In this document: one piece after another, positions 29,823 through 37,053 of the stretch
Layout: every line of letters begins with the position of its first letter
How positions within the stretch are numbered: position 1 is the first letter of the stretch
NCBI GenBank assembly: GCA_028818855.1
Contig: JAPPMY010000203.1
Span: forward strand, 1-40,224
DNA: 40,224 nucleotides
Reading direction: 5' to 3'
From: Rhodospirillales bacterium
GTDB taxonomy: Bacteria; Pseudomonadota; Alphaproteobacteria; UBA828
Position numbers and translations under genes: made by a program
Notes under the pieces: generated by a model
The model's database searches: none
What the model saw: the letters and a program-made list of their open reading frames with translations, nothing else
What the model was told of the DNA's origin: nothing

Positions 29823-29901
29823 TGGCGGGAGTGACGGGACTCGAACCCGCGACCTCCGGCGTGACAGGCCGGCGCTCTAAACCAAGCTGAGCTACACCCC
29901 C
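29823..29901 (-). tRNA. tRNA-Asp (GTC)
   Basis: A full cloverleaf folds: acceptor GGGGGTG with CACTCCC, anticodon stem CCGGC/GCCGG with loop CTGTCAC (anticodon GTC), T-loop TTCGAGT, discriminator G and an encoded CCA. The length is 79 nt because the D-loop has 11 bases (AGCTTGGTTTA) rather than the usual nine. It lies between nuoA and tRNA-Val, all on the same strand. Confidence 0.95.
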
Positions 29902-29941
29902 GACGGATCCGGCGGCGTGCCGTCGCCGCGCCGGCCGTCAC

Positions 29942-29970
29942 CATGTAGAGCAGGGGTCCGGCGGGGTCAA
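29942..29970 (-). promoter_or_regulatory. likely sigma70-type promoter for tRNA-Asp
   Basis: On the minus strand TTGACC (29970-29965) and TACATG (29947-29942) are separated by exactly 17 bases. Transcription would start about 30 bases before the tRNA-Asp 5' end at 29901. The -35 matches five of six consensus bases, the -10 three of six. Confidence 0.5.
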
Positions 29971-30069
29971 GTTGCTTGGCTGTGACTCAAAGCAGAAGGG
30001 GTCGCACGCTTCGAGACGCGGCTTCGCGGTAGAGCCTCCGGGTCCCGCGCCCCTGCAACAGCCGACGCT

Positions 30070-30145
30070 TGGTGGGCGGTGACGGGATCGAACCGCCGAC
30101 CTCTTGGGTGTAAACCAAGCGCTCTCCCAGCTGAGCTAACCGCCC
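30070..30145 (-). tRNA. tRNA-Val (TAC)
   Basis: A 76-nt cloverleaf: acceptor GGGCGGT with ACCGCCC, anticodon stem CTTGG/CCAAG with loop TTTACAC (anticodon TAC), T-loop TTCGATC, discriminator A and an encoded CCA. It begins 22 bp after the stop of the HU gene on the same strand, so it may be processed from the HU transcript. Confidence 0.95.
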
Positions 30146-30167
30146 GCGCTAGCCGGCGGGGCTGCGG

Positions 30168-30443
30168 TCAGACGTTGACCGCGTCCTTGAGCGTCTTGCC
30201 GGCCTTGAACTTGGGTTGCCTGGAGGCGGGAATCGAAATTGCTTCTCCGGTTCGTGGATTGCGACCGCTCGTGGCCTTCCGCTCGACGACACTGAACGAC
30301 CCAAATCCTGCCAGCCTGACGTCAGAGCCGGCCCGCAGCGTGTCAGTAATGGCGCCGAACACGCTGTCCACCGCGCGCGCAGCGTCGGCGTTGGAGATGT
30401 CCGCGCCGCTCGCGACAGCCTTGATCAGCTCAGCCTTGTTCAT
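30168..30443 (-). CDS. hup: DNA-binding protein HU
   Basis: A 91-residue nucleoid protein of the HU/IHF fold, working as a dimer that bends DNA. It starts MNKAELIKAVA at the ATG at 30443, with GGGAG upstream. The DNA-binding arm carries GRNPRTGEAISIPA, which favours HU over IHF. Its promoter should lie in 30444-30560; a TTGACG at 30538-30533 on the minus strand is the only -35-like hexamer I could place, with no good -10. Confidence 0.93.
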   Translation of the reverse strand: MNKAELIKAVASGADISNADAARAVDSVFGAITDTLRAGSDVRLAGFGSFSVVERKATSGRNPRTGEAISIPASRQPKFKAGKTLKDAVNV

Positions 30444-30564
30444 TGCTCGCTCCCATTTCACTCTCGGTGGATGGAGACGGACGTTCGTGAATACCGACTC
30501 GGTCGAGAAAGTTTGGTCGCGACAATGCAGGGCGTCAACGGTTTCGACCAGCTATAACATTATG

Positions 30565-30588
30565 CCGGCACGGACATAGCGGTGCCGG
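30565..30588 (-). terminator. hairpin downstream of the S8 protease gene
   Basis: A perfect 7-bp stem (CCGGCAC / GTGCCGG) with a 10-base loop lies about 100 bases after the protease stop and before the HU gene. On the minus strand it is followed by an AT-rich stretch (CATAATGTTATAG) but no continuous T-run. It may end protease transcription. Confidence 0.35.
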
Positions 30589-30688
30589 GTTGGAATTCTT
30601 AGTGGCTACGGCTGATGGAAGACTTCTCGCGCGACGTGCGGCTGTACGCGCGCCCTGACGGTGCGATTGCACCCTCTCCCTCTCCGCC

Positions 30689-33199
30689 TCAAAACGCGTG
30701 TCGCCAGCCTGCGAGGAGTGTGATGTCGGGGTCCGCGCCGGCTGCGTGGCCCGGATGGCGGGTCCAGGCGGCGCCCAGGCGCAGCTCGCCGCCCATCGAA
30801 AGCGCCTTGTGCCACCGGGCCGCAACCTCGATCTCCCGGCCCGTGGGCTCGAGACCGGCCGTCACCGCACGCCGGCGCACCAGGCCATCCTTCGTCCGCC
30901 CCACCGGGACGGATAGGCGCGCGCGACCGGCCTCCACGCGTAGCGGCTGTGACAGCGTCAGTGTGAGCGTGCCCCCGTCGGCCAACGGTCGGTCCGCCCG
31001 GACACCGAAGGCGCTCGTCCTGAGCGGCGAGACGTCGGCAATCAGTCCGCCATCCACCGCTCCATTGACCGTGCCAACTTCCGCACCGGCGCCGAGCCGC
31101 CACGCGCCCAGGCGTGCGCTCCCCTCGACGCCCACGAAGGCGGAGCCTGCCGCCATCCGCCCGAACGCACCCGCTGCCGCGCTGCCGAGCATCGCCTCGC
31201 GCTCCCCCACCCAGCCACCCCGCACGCCAAGCGGCGATCCTTCCGGCCGCCAGGCGAGCGTGGCTCCCGAGGTTGGCGCTTGTCCGTCCAACCCCTCGGT
31301 CGAGAAGGCGGCGACGCGGTAGTCCCCCTGCCCCGCGGTTCGCAACGCAACCGCACGGCCTGCGAGCGAGAGGTGCCCAGCAGCAGCCCCCACGGGAGGC
31401 GCCTCCAGCCGGCTCAGCCTCAGTGGCGAGGCGCCGCCCGCAGCGTCGATGTTCTCGACCACGCCGAGGGCGGGTCGCCATGACGGGGTTTGTTGCCCCG
31501 TCTCGGGCTGCGTCATGAAGCGCTGCAGCCGCGCGCCTGCCCAAGGGCCGGGCGACGCATCGGTGAGAGAGTCGAGCGCGTACCAGAACGGCGCTCCCAG
31601 GTCGTCGAAGGCCGCGATCTCCTGCCCGGCGAGCGCCTGCGTCATTCCGTCGCCGAGAGGGCTGCCGAGAGAGAGTCGCGTCAGGTCAAGATCGACACCG
31701 CTATCCTCCACCCGCGCGCCAAGCGAGACGCGGGGCGTGCCCTGGGGCGAGAGCGCGGCGGCAAGGTCGAGCAGGCCGTGGCCGTATATGGCGCTGTCGG
31801 CGTAGATGCCCTGGTCGTAGGCCGTGGCGAAGAGCCGGGAGACCAGGCCCGTGTTGGAAAGCTCGTCGCGGAAGTGGTGCTTCATCACCGCAAGCGCGCC
31901 CGTCACCATCGGCGCTGCAAAGGACGTTCCATCGGATTCGGCGACGCCCCGATACCCGTTCACGCCGCGAAAAGGCCCGAAATAGGCCACCCTGACGTCA
32001 ACGCCCGGCGCCGCGATGCACCAATCCCTGGCGATGCCGCAGCGATTGGAGAAGTCAGCGATCTCGTAGCTCCCGTCCCCGTCGCTGTCGGGACCGACAG
32101 CCACGACGGCGACGAGGTTCCCCCTCAGCTCCGGAATGCGCGCCGGCAGGCCCGGAAAGAGTTCGACGGACTTGGCGTTGACGCGATACCCGGTCTCGTT
32201 GTTGCCGTCGACGTACGCCTCGCAGAGATCCCGGTGGCCCGCGAAGTCCGACGGATCGCATGGGTCGCCGTGAGCATTGCCGGCAGACCATATGAAGACG
32301 GCCTTGTCGGTTTCGCCGGACTGCGCGACCAGTTCGAGCGACTTGGAAAAAGCGTCGCGCAGCATCTGCTCGCTGTACTGTTCGATAATGCCCAGATAAC
32401 CGACGCTCACGTTGATGAAGTCGAGTGTCCCCCCGGCGCTCGACCAACTGAGAATTTGCTCCAGCCTGGACGCCCATATGTCGTCAACGGTTAGACCGGT
32501 CAACCGGATCGGCCTGTACACGCCGCTTCCCCTCCCGGTCGGGATGGCGAACGCGGCGATGTCGGCACCCCAGGCCACGCCATGAGCGGCCGTGAGGGCG
32601 CCGCCGTCGAACGTGACGCCCCGCCCTGCCGCCATGACGCTCGCGACCGCCGTTCCGTGTGAATACGAATCGCCGGTTTCGTCCCCCGCCCCCCCGAAGA
32701 AGACTTCCGACACCGCCTTGCCGGCAAAGACTGGATGACCCTGGTCGATCCCGGAATCGATCAGGCCGACCGTCTGCCCGGCGCCGGGCTCCAGATCGAT
32801 TCCGTGCTCCAGTTCGAGTTGAGCATAGGCACGGTCCGCCCGCATCGACGCCAACCCCCACTGCGTTGCGAAACTGTTGTTGTCGCCATGTGCGTGTTCC
32901 CTGGTCTGGAGTTCCTCTTCGTACTTGTCCGGCTGCAGGCAGCCGAGGACGGTTTCGACGCATGCCGGCATGACAACCGGTTCCTCGGGTGTATCCACAG
33001 GAGCGGGTTCCGGCGTGGGCTCCGGCGTCGGGTCCGGGGCGGGCTCCGGCGTGGGCTCGCCCGTTGACTCCGGCACGGGCGGGTCGTCCGTTGGGGGTTC
33101 TCTGCCACCGCCGCCGCACGCCGCAACGAGTGCTGCCACCGCCAGCATCAGGATCACGGTTCGGATCGGACTTCTCAGTTCGCGAACCAGACTTCGCAT
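30689..33199 (-). CDS. S8 (subtilisin-like) serine protease lipoprotein with autotransporter-like C-terminus
   Basis: An 836-residue exported protease. The start MRSLVRELRSP at 33199 gives a lipoprotein signal with lipobox VAAC (C28), so the N-terminus should be acylated. A Pro/Glu/Thr repeat linker (about 45-75) follows. The catalytic triad is complete: D148 (GLIDSGID), H181 (HGTAVASV) and S426 (GTSFAAP), with oxyanion N308 (SAGN). Residues from about 560 on alternate in beta-barrel fashion, and the chain ends in Phe (LLAGWRHAF), as in autotransporter barrels. This layout recalls Neisseria NalP, a lipidated S8 autotransporter, but the resemblance is by architecture only. It is a single-gene unit. 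Confidence 0.85.
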   Translation of the reverse strand: MRSLVRELRSPIRTVILMLAVAALVAACGGGGREPPTDDPPVPESTGEPTPEPAPDPTPEPTPEPAPVDTPEEPVVMPACVETVLGCLQPDKYEEELQTREHAHGDNNSFATQWGLASMRADRAYAQLELEHGIDLEPGAGQTVGLIDSGIDQGHPVFAGKAVSEVFFGGAGDETGDSYSHGTAVASVMAAGRGVTFDGGALTAAHGVAWGADIAAFAIPTGRGSGVYRPIRLTGLTVDDIWASRLEQILSWSSAGGTLDFINVSVGYLGIIEQYSEQMLRDAFSKSLELVAQSGETDKAVFIWSAGNAHGDPCDPSDFAGHRDLCEAYVDGNNETGYRVNAKSVELFPGLPARIPELRGNLVAVVAVGPDSDGDGSYEIADFSNRCGIARDWCIAAPGVDVRVAYFGPFRGVNGYRGVAESDGTSFAAPMVTGALAVMKHHFRDELSNTGLVSRLFATAYDQGIYADSAIYGHGLLDLAAALSPQGTPRVSLGARVEDSGVDLDLTRLSLGSPLGDGMTQALAGQEIAAFDDLGAPFWYALDSLTDASPGPWAGARLQRFMTQPETGQQTPSWRPALGVVENIDAAGGASPLRLSRLEAPPVGAAAGHLSLAGRAVALRTAGQGDYRVAAFSTEGLDGQAPTSGATLAWRPEGSPLGVRGGWVGEREAMLGSAAAGAFGRMAAGSAFVGVEGSARLGAWRLGAGAEVGTVNGAVDGGLIADVSPLRTSAFGVRADRPLADGGTLTLTLSQPLRVEAGRARLSVPVGRTKDGLVRRRAVTAGLEPTGREIEVAARWHKALSMGGELRLGAAWTRHPGHAAGADPDITLLAGWRHAF

Positions 33200-33445
33200 C
33201 CCGGTTCTTTCTCCGCCTGCGGAGCGTTGTTCACGGCACGAAACCAAACGAACGCCGAAAGTGCGCCAGGAGCATAGGTACATGCCATAAAGGGCATATG
33301 TATAAAACGAATGCAAACAAGCGTCCGGCTATGGCTATGTGCCGGCACTCCGAGGTACCGAGCCCGAGATACGGCCGAGCCGCGCAAAGCAGCGCGCTGC
33401 CATGTATAAGGAACGATGGCGACGGCGCCTCTTGGGAGACAGCGA
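33200..33445. promoter_or_regulatory. AT-rich divergent promoter region
   Basis: This 246-bp region drives the leftward S8 protease and the rightward MDR gene. Bases 33270-33320 are clearly richer in A+T than the surroundings (TGTATAAAACGAATGCAAAC). A TATAAG at 33405-33410 sits about 40 bases before the MDR start and could be its -10, but I see no matching -35. ATGCC/GGCAT at about 33282-33298 forms a small inverted repeat. No site is certain. Confidence 0.35.
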
Positions 33446-34417
33446 ATGAAGGCGGTGGTTCTTACTGGGGAGGGACTGGCGGTCCGCGATGTGCCAGCGC
33501 CCGAGCCCAAGCCCAACGAGGTCCTGGTCAAGGTCGCCGCCAGCGGGCTCAACCGGGCGGACCTGATCATGGCCGCAGGCAAGCCGCACGGGGCGCTCGG
33601 CGGCGCGGGCGCGATTGCGGGGCTCGAATGGGCCGGCGAGGTTGCCGCCGTCGGCGCCGACGTGCCCGAGTTCAAGCCGGGCGATCAGGTCATGTGTTCG
33701 GGCGCCGGCGGCTACGCGGAGTATGCCGTGACCGACTGGGGCCGGGTGTGCCCCATGCCCAAGGCCACCGCCAGCCCCGTCGAGGCCGCGACGCTCCCCA
33801 TCGCGCTCCAGACCATGCACGACGCGCTCGTTACCAACGGCCGGCTCGCCGCAGGGGAGTCCGTTCTGATCCAGGGCGCGAGTTCGGGCGTCGGGATCAT
33901 GGCGATCCAGATTGCCCGCCTGAAAGGCGCCGGCACGGTGATCGCCACCTCCCGCGATGCCGGCCGCCGCGCCCGCCTCGCCGCGTTCGGCGCCGACCTC
34001 GTCCTTGATCCCGGCGATCCGGGCTGGGTGGAGCAGGCCCGAGACGCCACCGGCGGCAAGGGCGTCGACCTCTCCATCGATCAGGTCTCGGGCGGGCTCG
34101 CCAATCAGACGATGCAGGCGGCGGCCGTGCTGGGCCGCATCGTGAACGTCGGCCGCCTCGGAGGCTTCGCCGGCGAATTCGACTTCGACCTGCACGCGCT
34201 GAAGCGCATCGACTACATCGGCGTCACCTTCCGGACCCGCACGGTGGACGAAGTGCGCGCCATCAACGCCGCCATGCGCGCGGACATCTGGGATGCGGTG
34301 GAGGCCGGCACGCTGAGCCTGCCCATCGACCGCACTTTCCCGCTGGAGCAGGCGGCGGAGGCGCAGGCCTACATGCGCGCCAACGCGCACTTCGGCAAGA
34401 TCGTGCTGACCGTCTGA
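33446..34417 (+). CDS. zinc-independent MDR oxidoreductase (quinone oxidoreductase-like)
   Basis: A 323-residue medium-chain dehydrogenase/reductase. It starts MKAVVLTGEGLAVRDV at the ATG at 33446, eight bases after GGGAG. The GroES-like half has SGLNRADLIMAAG and GLEWAGEVAAVG; the Rossmann half has the NADPH motif GASSGVGIMAIQIARLKGA. The structural and catalytic zinc cysteines of alcohol dehydrogenases are absent, placing it with quinone oxidoreductase/enoyl reductase types. The substrate is unknown. Confidence 0.88.
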   Translation: MKAVVLTGEGLAVRDVPAPEPKPNEVLVKVAASGLNRADLIMAAGKPHGALGGAGAIAGLEWAGEVAAVGADVPEFKPGDQVMCSGAGGYAEYAVTDWGRVCPMPKATASPVEAATLPIALQTMHDALVTNGRLAAGESVLIQGASSGVGIMAIQIARLKGAGTVIATSRDAGRRARLAAFGADLVLDPGDPGWVEQARDATGGKGVDLSIDQVSGGLANQTMQAAAVLGRIVNVGRLGGFAGEFDFDLHALKRIDYIGVTFRTRTVDEVRAINAAMRADIWDAVEAGTLSLPIDRTFPLEQAAEAQAYMRANAHFGKIVLTV

Positions 34418-34445
34418 GAGGGCGCGCGGGCGCGCGGTGGCCCTC
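34418..34445. terminator. possible bidirectional terminator between convergent genes
   Basis: GAGGGC at 34418 and GCCCTC ending at 34445 can pair around a GC-only interior that may itself fold (GCGC/GCGC). It sits exactly between the convergent MDR and nitrilase stops. There is no T-run, so efficiency is doubtful. Confidence 0.3.
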
Positions 34446-35391
34446 AGGCGGGCGGCGGCTCAGCGCCGGTCCGGCTGGAGATGAGTCCGTAGTGCTCGAT
34501 CCGCCGGTGAGCAGCGAAGTTGAAGATGGTCTCGCGAATATAGACCCCGCGCTCCAGATCGATCGGCGCGGCCACCACCTCGTCGCCTTCCGTCTGGGCC
34601 TGGGCCACGATCTCCCCTGTCGGCGCGATGATGCAGCTCCCGCCCATGTGGTGGATACCCTCCTCCATGCCCGCCTTGGCAGACGCCACCACCCAGGTGC
34701 CGTTCTGATAGGCGCCGGCCTGCATGGAGAGATGGTTGTGGAACATGCCGAGATGGGGAGCCTCTTCGCCCTTGGCGAAGGGATTGGTGCTCGGCGTGTT
34801 GTAGCCGAGCATGACGAGCTCCACGCCCTGGAGGCCCATGACCCGGTACGTCTCGGGCCAGCGCCGGTCGTTGCAGATGCACATGCCCATCACGCCGTCC
34901 ATGGAGCGGAACACGGGGAAGCCCAGATCGCCGGGCTCGAAGTAGCGCTTCTCCAGGTGTTGGTGGACCTGGCCGGGCTGCGGCTCGGCATGGCCGGGAA
35001 TATGAACCTTGCGGTACTTGCCGGCGATCCGCCCATCGCGATCGACGAGGATGGCGGTATTGAAATAGCGCTTTGAACCGTCGTCCTCGATGACCATCTC
35101 AGCGTAGCCGAGGTGGAAACCGATACCCAGCTCTGACGCGGCGGCGAAGAGCGGCTGGGTCTCGTTGTTCGGCATCTCGGTCTCGAAGTAGCTGTCGAGT
35201 TCCTCGGAGTCGTCGATGACCCAGCGCGGAAAGAAGGTGGTGAGCGCCAGTTCGGGAAACACGACGAGCGTTGCGCCGGCCTGGTGCGCGGTGTGCAGCA
35301 TCGCGATCAGGCGGTCGACCACCTGCGAGCGCGTGTCGGCGCGGGCGATCGGCCCCATCTGCGCCGCTGCGACGGTGAACTGCCTCGACAT
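34444..35391 (-). CDS. N-carbamoyl-D-amino-acid hydrolase-like nitrilase-superfamily enzyme
   Basis: A 315-residue amidohydrolase closely resembling Agrobacterium D-carbamoylase throughout. The catalytic triad is E47 (VVFPELALTTFFPRW), K128 (KYRKVHIPGH) and C173 (CICNDRRWPETYRVMG). Other shared stretches are QHLEKRYFEPGDLGFPV, LSMQAGAYQNGTWV and the C-terminal AHRRIEHYGLI. It would hydrolyse N-carbamoyl-D-amino acids to D-amino acid, CO2 and ammonia. GGAGGAG precedes the ATG at 35391. No hydantoinase, racemase or transporter lies beside it, so it is a solitary gene. Confidence 0.88.
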   Translation of the reverse strand: MSRQFTVAAAQMGPIARADTRSQVVDRLIAMLHTAHQAGATLVVFPELALTTFFPRWVIDDSEELDSYFETEMPNNETQPLFAAASELGIGFHLGYAEMVIEDDGSKRYFNTAILVDRDGRIAGKYRKVHIPGHAEPQPGQVHQHLEKRYFEPGDLGFPVFRSMDGVMGMCICNDRRWPETYRVMGLQGVELVMLGYNTPSTNPFAKGEEAPHLGMFHNHLSMQAGAYQNGTWVVASAKAGMEEGIHHMGGSCIIAPTGEIVAQAQTEGDEVVAAPIDLERGVYIRETIFNFAAHRRIEHYGLISSRTGAEPPPA

Positions 35392-35681
35392 TGGCTCCTC
35401 CATCCGTGCGGCGCTCCATCCTCGCCGGCCTTGGGCGCGCGTTCCGCCGGCTACCGCGCAAGGGTGCGCCGTCGGACGCAATGATAGGTGCCGTGCCAGA
35501 CCCCGCCAAGGCACCGGTGCCGAATGGATCGCCCGCCGCGCCTGCCGTTGGCCGACAACGAATAGTCTGGCGGCGGCGCGACGCGGCAGGTACACAAGGG
35601 CGACCACAAGCGGGATCGCGGGGCGATGAGGAGGACGGTGGATCTCCGCCGGGGGACGGAGCACCGGCTGTTCCCCCAGAA

Positions 35682-36413
35682 ATGAACGACGACGGGCCGC
35701 CGCGCCTGATCCAGCCGCCGCGCCGGCGCGGCCTCATCGCGCGCCTGAGAACCTACTTGCTGGCCGGCATCGTCGTCACCGCGCCGATCGGCATCACCAT
35801 ATGGCTGCTGTGGCTGGTGGTGGATCTGTTCGACCGCGCGGTCGTGCCGCTGATCCCCGACGCCTACAACCCTTCCGACATCCTGGGGACCAACGTGCCG
35901 GGCGTCGGCATCGTGATCGTGCTCATTCTGGTCACGCTGGTCGGCGCGCTCTTCACCAACGTCGCCGGCCGCTTCCTCGTCCGCTTCGGCGAGAGCCTGG
36001 TCTCGCGCGTGCCGGTGGTGCGCACGGTCTATGGCGTTCTCAAGCAGATCTTCGACTCGGTGCTGGCGCAATCCGCCAACGCCTTCCGCGAAGTGGTGCT
36101 GATCGAGTACCCGCGCCGTGGCATCTGGGTCATAGGCTTCATCACCAGCCCCACGCGGGGCGAGGTGCAGCGGGTCACGGAGGAGGAGATGGTCAACGTG
36201 TTTCTGCCGACCACGCCCAATCCGACCTCGGGCTTTCTCCTCTTCGTTCCGCGCAAGGACTGCATCCCGCTGGACATGTCCGTCGAGGAAGGCGTGAAGC
36301 TCGTGATCTCCGGCGGCATCGTCAGCCCGCCGGATGCCAGGCCAGGCGCCAAGGCCGAGCCGGAGACCGAAAACCCGGCGGACTCGCCCAAAGGAGCCGA
36401 TACGAGGCCGTAG
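35682..36413 (+). CDS. DUF502 family membrane protein
   Basis: A 243-residue protein with two membrane segments: LLAGIVVTAPIGITIWLLWL near residues 25-45 and GVGIVIVLILVTLVGALF near 72-90. The conserved DUF502 body follows (RVPVVRTVYGVLKQIFD, VVLIEYPRRGIWVIGFITS, NPTSGFLLFVPRKD). The tail is Glu/Pro-rich. The start at 35682 (MNDDGPPRLIQPP) gives usual length but lacks a strong Shine-Dalgarno; the frame is open back to 35391, with another ATG at 35481, so a Pro/Arg-rich N-terminal extension is possible. The 290 bp between this start and the nitrilase start shows no other gene. Function unknown. Confidence 0.85.
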   Translation: MNDDGPPRLIQPPRRRGLIARLRTYLLAGIVVTAPIGITIWLLWLVVDLFDRAVVPLIPDAYNPSDILGTNVPGVGIVIVLILVTLVGALFTNVAGRFLVRFGESLVSRVPVVRTVYGVLKQIFDSVLAQSANAFREVVLIEYPRRGIWVIGFITSPTRGEVQRVTEEEMVNVFLPTTPNPTSGFLLFVPRKDCIPLDMSVEEGVKLVISGGIVSPPDARPGAKAEPETENPADSPKGADTRP

Positions 36414-36439
36414 CCGGGCACCGTACCGCGACACTTCGC

Positions 36440-36468
36440 TTGCAGGGCGGCGGCGGCGCTCTTATGAG
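36440..36468 (+). promoter_or_regulatory. possible promoter for tRNA-Pro
   Basis: TTGCAG (36440-36445) and TATGAG (36463-36468) are 17 bases apart. The -10 matches four of six consensus bases, the -35 only three. The start would fall near 36475, some 15 bases before the tRNA. Confidence 0.4.
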
Positions 36469-36491
36469 TCGTAAGGTGAGTCGCGGCGATG

Positions 36492-36568
36492 CGGGGTGTG
36501 GCGCAGCCAGGTAGCGCATCTGCTTTGGGAGCAGAGGGTCGCCGGTTCAAATCCGGCCACCCCGACCA
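36492..36568 (+). tRNA. tRNA-Pro (TGG)
   Basis: A 77-nt cloverleaf: acceptor CGGGGTG with CACCCCG, anticodon stem TCTGC/GCAGA with loop TTTGGGA (anticodon TGG), T-arm GCCGG/CCGGC with loop TTCAAAT, discriminator A and an encoded CCA. It follows the DUF502 gene by 78 bp on the same strand. Confidence 0.96.
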
Positions 36569-36630
36569 GCGCCGGAGGCCCGACGCAGGGGACTGCGACT
36601 TGTGTAATATATATTCTAAAACAAGGATTT

Positions 36631-36663
36631 ACGCGAAATTGGGTTCGTTTTGCAATTTCGCGT
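36631..36663. terminator. 11-bp perfect hairpin between tRNA-Pro and the SUF operon
   Basis: ACGCGAAATTG at 36631-36641 and its exact complement at 36653-36663 enclose an 11-base loop. It lies in a strikingly AT-rich patch (36600-36665) between the convergent tRNA-Pro and sufA genes, just 18 bases from the sufA stop. A short T-rich tract follows on the plus strand. A bidirectional terminator is the likeliest reading. Confidence 0.65.
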
Positions 36664-36681
36664 TTCTGCGCAGGCCCGCGC

Positions 36682-37026
36682 TCAATTGACGGCGAAGCTC
36701 TCGCCGCAGCCGCATGTGCTGGTGACGTTGGGATTGTTGAAGACGAAGGTGGCGCTCAGCTTGTCTTCGCTGAAGTCCAGCTCGGTGCCGATCAGGAACA
36801 TCACGGCGGCCGGATCGACAACCACCGTCACCCCGCGCTGTGCGATCACCTCGGCGGCGGGCGGCACCTCCTCCGCATAGTCCATGGTGTAGGACATGCC
36901 GGAGCAGCCGGCGTTCCTGACCCCGATCTTGATGCCGACGGCAGGCCCAGCATCGTCGGGCCTGAGCGACATCAGGTGGTTGATGCGCTCCGCTGCGCGT
37001 TCGGTAATCGTGAGTATGTCATTCAT
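36682..37026 (-). CDS. sufA: A-type iron-sulfur carrier protein (SufA/ErpA/IscA family)
   Basis: A 114-residue carrier that receives Fe-S clusters from the scaffold and passes them to target proteins. The three conserved cysteines are present: C41 (NAGCSGMSY), C105 and C107 (STCGCGESF). The SUF operon position suggests SufA, but A-type carriers cannot be told apart by sequence alone. It is the last gene of the leftward operon, 27 bp after the SufT-like gene. Confidence 0.88.
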   Translation of the reverse strand: MNDILTITERAAERINHLMSLRPDDAGPAVGIKIGVRNAGCSGMSYTMDYAEEVPPAAEVIAQRGVTVVVDPAAVMFLIGTELDFSEDKLSATFVFNNPNVTSTCGCGESFAVN

Positions 37027-37053
37027 CTCGTCAGTCCGCGTGGCCGATGGCGC

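Noticed and set aside
32990..33090. Repeat array in the protease gene as a possible CRISPR or satellite
   Set aside because: The short repeats encode the Pro/Glu/Thr linker of the protease and have no spacer structure.
30615..33290. Plus-strand open frames opposite the S8 protease
   Set aside because: Arg/Pro/Ser-rich shadow composition and full overlap with a gene that has an intact catalytic triad.
35391..35681. Possible 97-residue N-terminal extension of the DUF502 protein
   Set aside because: The sequence is low-complexity Pro/Arg/Gly without a recognisable domain, and the family normally starts shortly before the first membrane helix. It also reaches back to the start of the divergent nitrilase gene.
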